Assembly (NCBI GenBank): GCA_000741495.1
Contig: JGZV01000001.1
Location: 1 to 64,000, forward strand
Source of the DNA: Bifidobacterium thermophilum
Lineage (GTDB): Bacteria; Actinomycetota; Actinomycetes; Actinomycetales; Bifidobacteriaceae
Direction: 5' to 3'
DNA length: 64,000 nt
The position numbers and the translations under genes are program-made. This document shows positions 55,914-64,000 of the stretch, one piece after another. How positions within the stretch are numbered: the stretch's first letter is position 1; the number at the start of each line of letters is the position of its first letter. The notes under the pieces were generated by a model. The model searched no databases and was not told where the DNA came from. It saw nothing but the letters and a program-made list of their open reading frames with translations.

Positions 55914-56060
55914 GTATTCGCTTTCCGTGTTTCGGTGGCGGCGTGTTCAGTACACCGCCACATGGGTATCTGTCGTATGGTATGTCACATCCGGGCGATG
56001 GATTCCACCCGTCTGGTATGAGATATGTTCGGCACTAGATAGTTGACGCCGGGGCGCAAA

Positions 56061-57386
56061 TTATTGTGCACACCGTACTGCGCCCAACGCCTTCTTTCCT
56101 CGCCTGATCAGCGCGTAGCCGCCATCGAGGAAATCATCCTCGCCAAGCAGCTGATCCTGGTCTTCGACGCGCTGATTGTTGATGTAAACACCACCGGATT
56201 TGATGGTTTTACGTGCCTCGGAAACGGACTTGAACAGTCCGGCTTTGACCCCTGCCTCGGCGATACGGTCTCCCGGCGCCACTTGTGCGAAGGTGCGACC
56301 GCCCTCGCCATCATCGACTTTCAGTCCTTCAATGGCGGCCTCAAGCGTATCCTTGCCGATGGTCGTCAAATCCCCGCCACGGCCGAACAAGGCTGCCGCC
56401 GCATCAATGGCCTGCTGGGTCGCTTCCTCACCGTGCACGAAGCTGGTGACCTCCCATGCAAGCGTCTTCTGCGCTTCGCGGGCACCGGGATTGGCTTGCA
56501 CTTCCCCGGCCAATCGTTCGATTTCGGCTTTGGGCAGGAAGGTGAACACTTTGAGCAGCTTCACAACCTGATCGTCGGGCTGGTTGAACCAGAACTGGTA
56601 GAACTTGTACGGGCTGAGCATCGTCGGATCGAGCCACATGGCGTTGCCTTCGGACTTGCCGAATTTCTTGCCTTGGGAATCCGTGATGATCGGGCTGGTC
56701 ATCACGTTCACGGATTCGCCCCTCACCTTGCGGATCAGGTCAAGACCGGATGTGAGGTTGCCCCACTGGTCGGCGCCACCGGTTTCCAACACCACGCCGT
56801 ATTCGTCGAACAGGTGCAGGAAGTCGTTGCCCTGCAACACCTGGTAGCTGAATTCAGTGAAGGAGATGCCTTCTTCGGAGTTGAGTCGGCGGGCTACGGT
56901 TTCTTTGCTGAGCATGGTGCCGAGCCGGAAGTTTTTGCCGACATCGCGCAGGAAGTCGATAACCGACATGTTGGCGATCCAGTCGTAGTTGTTGACAAAC
57001 CGCACGCCATTGTCACCTTCGGTGTCGAGGAAACGGGAAATTTGCGTGCGCAGACACTCAACCCATCCCGCGACGATGTCCCTGGGGTTCAACGTGCGTT
57101 CGCCGCTTTGACGTGGATCGCCGATAAGACCGGTGGCGCCGCCCACCAACGCATAGGGCTGGTGTCCGTCAGCTTGGAGGTGACGCATCACGATGAGCTG
57201 CACGAGATTGCCGATGTGAAGCGATGGCGCTGTCGGGTCGAAGCCGCAATAGTAAGCAATGGGATTCCCGTTGAGTACAGCTGCGAGCTGCTCCTTGTCA
57301 GTGGATTGGTTGATGAGTCCGCGCCACTCCAGCTCCTCCATAGGTGTGGAGAAGCCGGCATCCCTGTAATTCCTTACCTGGGCCAT
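56061..57386 (-). CDS. tyrS: Tyrosyl-tRNA synthetase
   Basis: TyrS charges tRNA-Tyr. The 441-residue protein has the HIGH-equivalent [23 protein letters not shown], the KMSKS-equivalent [15 protein letters not shown], and a C-terminal S4 domain ([17 protein letters not shown]). The start is [14 protein letters not shown] at 57386; a longer upstream frame is dismissed as it adds Cys/Arg-rich sequence. Confidence 0.96.
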   Translation of the reverse strand: MAQVRNYRDAGFSTPMEELEWRGLINQSTDKEQLAAVLNGNPIAYYCGFDPTAPSLHIGNLVQLIVMRHLQADGHQPYALVGGATGLIGDPRQSGERTLNPRDIVAGWVECLRTQISRFLDTEGDNGVRFVNNYDWIANMSVIDFLRDVGKNFRLGTMLSKETVARRLNSEEGISFTEFSYQVLQGNDFLHLFDEYGVVLETGGADQWGNLTSGLDLIRKVRGESVNVMTSPIITDSQGKKFGKSEGNAMWLDPTMLSPYKFYQFWFNQPDDQVVKLLKVFTFLPKAEIERLAGEVQANPGAREAQKTLAWEVTSFVHGEEATQQAIDAAAALFGRGGDLTTIGKDTLEAAIEGLKVDDGEGGRTFAQVAPGDRIAEAGVKAGLFKSVSEARKTIKSGGVYINNQRVEDQDQLLGEDDFLDGGYALIRRGKKALGAVRCAQ

Positions 57387-57551
57387 GATGCTCCCTCTGT
57401 TGTTGTCATGCAGTGCTGTGCCGGCACGTACCGCGATGCTGCCGCACAGGCACACTCAATCTTACTTATTGTGCCAGCTCATACCGACAGCCGCATGGCA
57501 TACGATTCCACCTCGCTGTTGGATACGACGGCGCCTGCCAGACTGCGCGGT

Positions 57552-57585
57552 CTTGGCTGCCGGCAGACGCCGACCGGCAGCCAAG
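57552..57585 (-). terminator. Hairpin downstream of the CmpB-like gene
   Basis: CTTGGCTGCCGG (57552-57563) pairs perfectly with CCGGCAGCCAAG (57574-57585) around a 10-nt loop. It lies between tyrS and the CmpB-like gene, whose transcript it probably ends. Confidence 0.6.
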
Positions 57586-57661
57586 TCAAGTATCGCAATT
57601 GGCAACGAATCCGCTTCCGCAGCGTCAATGATATGTGCGGCAGACACGTTGTTGTGCGTGT

Positions 57662-58450
57662 TTACTTGGTGTGCTTCAGCAGATTGCGCACAGTTTCGAT
57701 CAGCGCGTTGTAGGTGTCGGACGTGGTCGAGGACAGGCGTGGGAACGCGTCGATCATGCGGCGCTGCTGATGGCTAAGCATATCGAGTGCCGCCCCGCGC
57801 CAACGCACGAATACCTCCTGGGAGGATTCGGACCAGGCTCGCATCCTGCGCACAACCGGCTGACCGTCCTTGAACGGCATGCTCTCCCCCGCCCGCACGG
57901 CATATTCTTGGACCGCGGCTTTGAGTTTGTCAAGATTCTCCTCGAAATCGGCCATACCGTGAATCGTCACCATGATATCCGCGACCAGTAGCGCTGTGAA
58001 CAGACCACATACCGCATGGAGCAGAGGCGACGGGATGAGCGCGGTCCATGCTTGGACCAGAGGCTGGACGACTTTCACGATGAGCACGCCCGCGACACCG
58101 AATACTGTTGCGCCGAGCAAACAGACGCGTCCTTGGATATTGAAACGGTAATGGCGATAATCCCACCATCGTGCGTGAAACAGGCGTTCCAGACCCCAAG
58201 ATGTCACGTATTCGAGAACGCTTGAGCCGAATGCGGCGGCCGCGAACACGATGACCGGATTGGCGATGCCGCTGAGCAGCACCACACCGAGGACCGCTCC
58301 CACCCCGTAAATCGGGCAGAGCGGCCCGTTCAGAAATCCCCTATTGACCCACCGGCGGCTGGTTATCGAGACGAGAGTAGATTCATAGGCCCATCCGATG
58401 ACACTGTAGCCGACGAACCACAGGAACAGCTGTTCGAGAGTGGTAATCAT
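57662..58450 (-). CDS. Putative ABC-transporter type IV (CmpB-like) membrane protein
   Basis: The 262-residue protein has four or five membrane helices. The sequence FVGYSVIGWAYESTLVSITSRRWVNRGFLNGPLCPIYGVGAV and the later LEYVTSWGLERLFHARWWDYRHYRFNIQGRVCL are characteristic of the CmpB-like family (putative ABC-transporter type IV). The function is not established. The ATG overlaps the HD-domain gene stop by four bases, so both follow argH as one unit. Confidence 0.82.
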   Translation of the reverse strand: MITTLEQLFLWFVGYSVIGWAYESTLVSITSRRWVNRGFLNGPLCPIYGVGAVLGVVLLSGIANPVIVFAAAAFGSSVLEYVTSWGLERLFHARWWDYRHYRFNIQGRVCLLGATVFGVAGVLIVKVVQPLVQAWTALIPSPLLHAVCGLFTALLVADIMVTIHGMADFEENLDKLKAAVQEYAVRAGESMPFKDGQPVVRRMRAWSESSQEVFVRWRGAALDMLSHQQRRMIDAFPRLSSTTSDTYNALIETVRNLLKHTK

Positions 58451-58962
58451 GCGCGTTGCATTCGTGGACGGCGAGAACGGCTGCGCGGCTTGGTGAATCG
58501 CGCCGGCGACAAGGTTTCCCGCGTGGCGCTGATCTTGTCTGCAACAGACACGATGTAGCCCTCGAGATATTTCGGCGGGATCGGCGTGAGCGGGAACATG
58601 TGCCGGACGATGCTGTCACGTTCGACTGAGCCGAGGTGGAAATCACGCGAAGCGTTGAGCAACGCGGTCTGCCCATGAGTGAACCCGTGCAGGCGGTGGG
58701 TGCCATTGTCCCACTCATGCCAGTCGTACAGGAAGTAATCGTGCAGTAGAGCGGAGCGCACAAGCGCACGCTGATCGACCTTGTTCCACAAGCGCATCCG
58801 GTCCGCCAGCCATACGCTCAGGCATGCCACTCTGATGGAATGTGCGAACGTCGTAACCACGCCATGCTGGTAACTGTTCTGTTCGATGCGCATATGCTCG
58901 TGCAGGATGATTTCCTTACCATGGTGCTCGACAATGCACTGGATTTGGGTGCGGTCGAGCAT
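58447..58962 (-). CDS. HD-domain phosphohydrolase-like protein
   Basis: The protein of 171 residues begins MLDRTQIQCIVEHHGKEIIL and contains an HD motif (LVRSALLHDYFLYDWHEWD) with a preceding conserved His (FAHSIRVACLSVWLAD). HD proteins are metal-dependent phosphohydrolases acting on nucleotides and similar compounds. The ATG lies one base after the argH stop (TGACATG). The basic C-terminal tail (RFTKPRSRSRRPRMQRA) is notable. Confidence 0.8.
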   Translation of the reverse strand: MLDRTQIQCIVEHHGKEIILHEHMRIEQNSYQHGVVTTFAHSIRVACLSVWLADRMRLWNKVDQRALVRSALLHDYFLYDWHEWDNGTHRLHGFTHGQTALLNASRDFHLGSVERDSIVRHMFPLTPIPPKYLEGYIVSVADKISATRETLSPARFTKPRSRSRRPRMQRA

Positions 58963-58963
58963 G

Positions 58964-60511
<1,548 letters not shown>

Positions 60512-60553
60512 TTACCTTACACCGGTGATTCGTCAAATCGGTTTGAAATGTCG

Positions 60554-60589
60554 GGAAGGCCATGGACCGGCATGCCGGCATGGCCTTCC
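60554..60589 (-). terminator. Terminator of argG
   Basis: GGAAGGCCATG (60554-60564) pairs perfectly with CATGGCCTTCC (60579-60589), and the loop contains a further GCCGGC palindrome. It lies 58 bp past the argG stop. The U-run is weak. Confidence 0.65.
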
Positions 60590-60646
60590 TGTGGTGTTTC
60601 TGTCGCAGCACGATGGTGTTGGATTCGTGTGCTACGTGAGACAGGT

Positions 60647-61885
60647 TTATTCGACGGTGTTCTCCGGCGCTTCGATGCCGTTGCCGAACTTCACGTCACG
60701 AGCGGCGGCGACCTTGCTTGGCAGGCCGTAGATCTCGATGAAGCCGTTGGAGGCATGCTGGTCGAAGCTGTCGCCGGAATCGTAGGTGGCGAGGTTGTAA
60801 TCGTACAGCGAGCTGTCGGAGCGGCGTCCGGTGACCACGGCACGGCCGCCGTGCAGGGTCATGCGGATTTCGCCGGACACGTACTTCTGCGTGTCCTCGA
60901 TGAAGGCGTTGAGCGAGTGGACTGCCGGAGAGAACCACTGGGCGTCGTAGACGAGCTCGGCCCAGCGCTTGTCGATATCGCGCTTGATACGATGCTGTTC
61001 GCGTTCGAGGCAGCAGTTCTCAAGCTCCTGGTGCGCGGTAATGAGCGCGACGGCGCCGGGGGCTTCATACAGTTCGCGGGACTTGATGCCGACCAGGCGG
61101 TCCTCGATCAGGTCGATACGGCCGATGCCCTGCGCCCCGGCGCGACGGTTCATTTCCTCGATGGCCTGCAGCGGGGTGACGGCCTTGCCGTCGATCTTGA
61201 CAGGCACGCCCTGCTTGAACTCGATGACGACCTCGTCCTCAACCGGCGGGAAGGCCGGGTCGTCGGTGTAGGAGTAGCAGTCCTTGGTCGGGGCATTCCA
61301 CGGATCCTCGAGGAAGCCGGTCTCGATGGCACGGCCCCACACGTTCTGGTCGATGGAGTACGGGCTCTTTTCGGTCTGGGTGATCGGCAGCTTATGGTCC
61401 TTGGCGAACTTGATTTCGACATCGCGGGTCAGAGACAGATCGCGAATCGGGCTGATGGCTTTGAGGGTCGGGTCGATTGACTGGATGGAGACCTCGAAGC
61501 GGACCTGGTCATTGCCCTTGCCGGTGCAACCGTGCGAAATGGTGTCCGCGCCGAACTGGTGGGCCGCACGCACCAGATGCTTGGTGATCAGCGGGCGGGA
61601 AATGGCGGAGACCAGCGGGTACACGCCTTCGTACATGGCGTTGGCCTTGAGTGCGAGCATGCAGTATTCGTCAGCGAATTCCTCGCGGGCGTCGACGACA
61701 TACGCTTCAACCGCACCGCAGGCAAGTGCGCGTTGCTTGATGGTCTCGAGGCTTTCGCCACCCTGACCGACATCAAGGGAGACGGCGACGACATCCTTGC
61801 CGGTGCGCTCCTTGAGGTATGGAATCGCTACCGAGGTGTCGAGACCACCGGAATACGCTAAGACGATGCGCTTGTTGTCGCTCAT
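60647..61885 (-). CDS. argG: Argininosuccinate synthase
   Basis: ArgG joins citrulline and aspartate using ATP. The 412-residue protein starts [24 protein letters not shown], with the P-loop SGGLDTS, and has [18 protein letters not shown] and [15 protein letters not shown]. It is downstream of argR with a 234-bp gap that holds a terminator and a probable ArgR site, so it is independently transcribed. Confidence 0.97.
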   Translation of the reverse strand: MSDNKRIVLAYSGGLDTSVAIPYLKERTGKDVVAVSLDVGQGGESLETIKQRALACGAVEAYVVDAREEFADEYCMLALKANAMYEGVYPLVSAISRPLITKHLVRAAHQFGADTISHGCTGKGNDQVRFEVSIQSIDPTLKAISPIRDLSLTRDVEIKFAKDHKLPITQTEKSPYSIDQNVWGRAIETGFLEDPWNAPTKDCYSYTDDPAFPPVEDEVVIEFKQGVPVKIDGKAVTPLQAIEEMNRRAGAQGIGRIDLIEDRLVGIKSRELYEAPGAVALITAHQELENCCLEREQHRIKRDIDKRWAELVYDAQWFSPAVHSLNAFIEDTQKYVSGEIRMTLHGGRAVVTGRRSDSSLYDYNLATYDSGDSFDQHASNGFIEIYGLPSKVAAARDVKFGNGIEAPENTVE

Positions 61886-61943
61886 AACTGCCCTTTCTTA
61901 TCGGAGTTGCGCGTAGCTGATATTGCAATTATATACAGTCCTA

Positions 61944-61957
61944 TGCATAAATATGCA
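61944..61957 (-). promoter_or_regulatory. Probable ArgR operator (ARG box) upstream of argG
   Basis: TGCATAAATATGCA is a near-perfect AT-rich palindrome that fits the general ARG box pattern (TGnAT-n4-ATnCA), 59 bp upstream of the argG start. A second AT-rich half-site-like sequence, TATTGCAATTATATAC, lies at 61921-61936 towards the gene. argR itself is the next gene upstream. The role is inferred, not proven. Confidence 0.65.
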
Positions 61958-62060
61958 ATCAGGGTGTTTCGCGTGTCGTTTTATGTCGCGACGGCATACG
62001 AGGGCATGACCGCCTGAAGCGCGTACCATGCCAGAGAGGTTACGAAACCCGAGCAACGAA

Positions 62061-62102
62061 TGCGCCCGGCAGACCGTCGTTGATGACGGCCAGCCGGGCG
62101 CA
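62061..62102 (-). terminator. Terminator after argR
   Basis: TGCGCCCGGC (62061-62070) pairs with GCCGGGCGCA (62093-62102), with an inner CCGTC/GACGG stem. It lies 18 bp past the argR stop. Confidence 0.8.
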
Positions 62103-62119
62103 CAGTCCGACGGTATCAA

Positions 62120-62638
62120 TCAGTCACCGGCTTGCTGGCTGGTTGAGGCGATTTCCAACAACCATGAAGCTCGGGACGCGGCACGTTCATCATCCTTGCA
62201 GATGATGAGTACGGTGTCATCGCCGGCAATGGTGCCCAACACATCATCAAGCGACTGACGATCCATGACGCTGGCGACATATTGCGCGGCCCCCGAGGGG
62301 GTATGTACGACAACGAGATTGCGTGCCGCCGCCACCGAGGTGACCAAGCCGGAAAGGATCCTCGACATCTGCTGTTGCGCGGATTTCGGTGTCGCCGCCT
62401 TCGCGTTGCTGGCGAGCACGTAGGCAACAGTCCCGTCTTCAAGCCGGGTTTTCGTTGCGTTGATCTCTTCCAAGTCACGACTGAGCGTCGCCTGGGTCAC
62501 CTCGATGCCTTCATCGGAAAGCATACCGGACAACTGCGATTGGGAGGTGACGATGTGATGCACCAGCATCTCCTCAATCGCGCTCAGGCGTGCCGCCCGG
62601 GATGCCGGTCGTTGCAGCGGGGTTTTGTTGTCTGCCAT
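62120..62638 (-). CDS. argR: Arginine repressor ArgR
   Basis: ArgR is the hexameric arginine-responsive repressor. The 172-residue protein has an N-terminal winged helix ([43 protein letters not shown]) and the C-terminal hexamerisation and arginine-binding core ([19 protein letters not shown]... [19 protein letters not shown]). It begins 13 bp after argF, the usual position in this group. Confidence 0.95.
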   Translation of the reverse strand: MADNKTPLQRPASRAARLSAIEEMLVHHIVTSQSQLSGMLSDEGIEVTQATLSRDLEEINATKTRLEDGTVAYVLASNAKAATPKSAQQQMSRILSGLVTSVAAARNLVVVHTPSGAAQYVASVMDRQSLDDVLGTIAGDDTVLIICKDDERAASRASWLLEIASTSQQAGD

Positions 62639-62651
62639 ATCGTCACACAGC

Positions 62652-63617
62652 TCAGGCGAGCAGGCTTTCATCACCGCGAAGCTGTCCAGTCAGCCAGGTC
62701 AGCAGTGCTTTCTGGGCATGCAGACGGTTCTCCGCCTCATCCCAAACCACGGATTGCGGCCCGTCAATCACCGAAGCGGTGACTTCCTTTCCGCGGTATG
62801 CCGGCAAGCAGTGCTGGAAGAGAGCATCGGGCTTGGCGAGCTTCATCAGCTCGTCGTTGACCTGGTAATCCCAGAACGGCTTGGAACGTTTCTCATACTC
62901 CGATTCCTCGCCCATGGACACCCATGTGTCGGTGAACACGCAGTCAGCGCCGTCCACGGCTTCACGCGGATCCGTGGTCACGAGAATGGAACCGCCGTTT
63001 TGGGCTGCGATACGCTTGGCGTCATCGACAATATCCTGCGCCGGCAGGTAGCCGTACGGACCAGCGATACGAACGTTCATGCCGGCGGTCGCGCCTGCCA
63101 ACAGATAGGAGTTCGCCATATTGTTGGCGGCATCGCCCAGATACGCGATGGTCTGTCCGGCGAGCGCGTCGACTCCCCCGCGGAACTGTGCTATGGTCAT
63201 GAAGTCGGCAAGCACCTGGCAGGGGTGGAACTGGTCGGTCAGCGCATTGACGACCGGAACGGTCGCATACTTGGCCATTTCTTCGACACGCTCCTGGCCG
63301 AATGTACGCCATACAATGCCGTAGGCCATGCGGGTGAGGACGCGCGCGGTGTCCGCAACCGGCTCGCCGCGGCCAAGCTGGGAACCGGACTTGTCGATGA
63401 CCAGCGGATAGCCGCCGAGCTCGGCGACACCGATCGAGAAGCTTGAACGGGTGCGGGTGCTGGGCTTATCGAACAGCACGGCAACGCCTTGGGGCCCTTC
63501 GAACGGCCGCTTGTAGAAACGGTTTTCACGGAATTTCAGTCCGAGCGCGATGATTTGCTTCTGCTCGTCATGGTTGACGTCATCGTCGCGCAGCATGTGG
63601 CGCAATTGTCCATCCAT
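62652..63617 (-). CDS. argF: Ornithine carbamoyltransferase
   Basis: ArgF makes citrulline from ornithine and carbamoyl phosphate. The 321-residue protein shows the carbamoyl-phosphate site [31 protein letters not shown], and the ornithine-binding [13 protein letters not shown]. It lies 74 bp after argD in the arginine cluster. Confidence 0.96.
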   Translation of the reverse strand: MDGQLRHMLRDDDVNHDEQKQIIALGLKFRENRFYKRPFEGPQGVAVLFDKPSTRTRSSFSIGVAELGGYPLVIDKSGSQLGRGEPVADTARVLTRMAYGIVWRTFGQERVEEMAKYATVPVVNALTDQFHPCQVLADFMTIAQFRGGVDALAGQTIAYLGDAANNMANSYLLAGATAGMNVRIAGPYGYLPAQDIVDDAKRIAAQNGGSILVTTDPREAVDGADCVFTDTWVSMGEESEYEKRSKPFWDYQVNDELMKLAKPDALFQHCLPAYRGKEVTASVIDGPQSVVWDEAENRLHAQKALLTWLTGQLRGDESLLA

Positions 63618-63691
63618 ACGTATTCTCCTTCTTGTTTGCCTGGCACAAGATGTGTCGGGGGTGATCCACGGGATTGTCGGCGTATTGGCGA

Positions 63692-64000
63692 TCAGTCGTC
63701 TGTCAGATCGCTGGGTACGGCCGCCATAATCGATATCGCCTCATCGACATCCTGTTCGGATACGATCAGCGGCGGCGCCAGTCGCAACGCGTCTGGGGCG
63801 ACCGCATTGACGATCAGTCCGTGTTCGAGCATCCAGTTCATGGCGGCGTGCGCGCACGGATGAGTCAGTTCGACAGCATCCAGCAAGCCGGCGCCACGCG
63901 TGGACTTGAACAGCGGGTTGCCGGTGGCCATGATGCCGTCGCGCAGCTGTTCGCCTCGCGCTTGGGCGTTGGCGAGCAGATTGTCCTGTTCGATGACTCC
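63692..64000 (-). CDS. argD: Acetylornithine aminotransferase, C-terminal part
   Basis: The frame is open from the window edge and ends at 63692; only the last 102 residues or so are present. It reads GVIEQDNLLANAQARGEQLRDGI, then MATGNPLFKSTRGAGLLDAVEL and HGLIVNAVAPDALRLAPPLIVSEQDVDEAISIM, which match the C-terminal small domain of class III PLP aminotransferases. Its place before argF and argR supports ArgD. The 5' part lies outside the window. Confidence 0.9.
   Translation of the reverse strand, partial: GVIEQDNLLANAQARGEQLRDGIMATGNPLFKSTRGAGLLDAVELTHPCAHAAMNWMLEHGLIVNAVAPDALRLAPPLIVSEQDVDEAISIMAAVPSDLTDD

Noticed and set aside
56043-57713. A 556-codon frame opposite tyrS
   Set aside because: It is antisense to a complete tyrS with all motifs and has no recognisable family.

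Overview
The window reads as a core-chromosome segment of a high-GC Gram-positive bacterium, most likely a Bifidobacterium. This rests on recognised protein families, on the gene order (tsaE-tsaB-rimI-tsaD; argD-argF-argR-argG-argH; glmU-rsfS-phosphatase; a fused AmmeMemoRadiSam A/B protein) and on heavy GC bias. I could run no database search. No insertion sequence, prophage or CRISPR-cas locus was recognised. Most genes lie on the minus strand.

Layout. 1-310: A/C-rich DNA that may be the leader of an rRNA operon running off the left edge, plus a strong hairpin. 354-7437: an envelope cluster with three zinc-ribbon membrane-anchored proteins and two class A beta-lactamase-fold proteins, one with intact catalytic motifs and one that has lost them. 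7485-9844: a HAD-like protein and a broken SWIM zinc-finger gene. 10409-21691: tRNA-Asn, a palindromic repeat array, the t6A tRNA-modification cluster, holA, comEC/comEA, leuS and a solute-binding lipoprotein. 21796-26883: corA, a repeat-rich gap, an interrupted leucine-rich-repeat gene, tRNA-Arg, tRNA-Ala and a Ser-rich membrane protein. 27125-35438: HAD phosphatase, DMT transporter, FMN-type oxidase, the AmmeMemoRadiSam pair, and the glmU-rsfS-phosphatase operon. 35670-38092: a decayed pilin, a lipoprotein and a frameshifted membrane protein. 38286-44262: a second palindrome array, tRNA-Gln, prs, nadD, proA and thrC. 44776-57386: a GntR regulator, HAD phosphatase, recN, nadK, a K+ uptake pair inserted between nadK and tlyA, a possible bactofilin-like gene, tlyA, a NagD-type phosphatase, a TPR protein with a long charged disordered N-terminus, and tyrS. 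57662-64000: a CmpB-like membrane protein, an HD protein and the arginine cluster.

How genes fit together. TsaE, TsaB and TsaD (with TsaC elsewhere) make the t6A modification of tRNA. ArgD, ArgF, ArgG and ArgH carry ornithine to arginine and are presumably controlled by the ArgR encoded among them through a palindromic site upstream of argG. KtrB/KtrA form a K+ channel and its RCK gate. ComEA/ComEC are DNA-uptake components.

Most notable: (1) two arrays of an 18-bp palindrome, TGTGAG-N6-CTCACA, with 73-bp spacing within each array and co-varying arms; (2) a dispersed GGGAG(A/T)TT motif family confined to three intergenic regions; (3) the zinc-ribbon/beta-lactamase-fold envelope cluster; (4) several frameshifts in the same direction, three of them at G/C homopolymers, which suggest either systematic sequence error or slippage.
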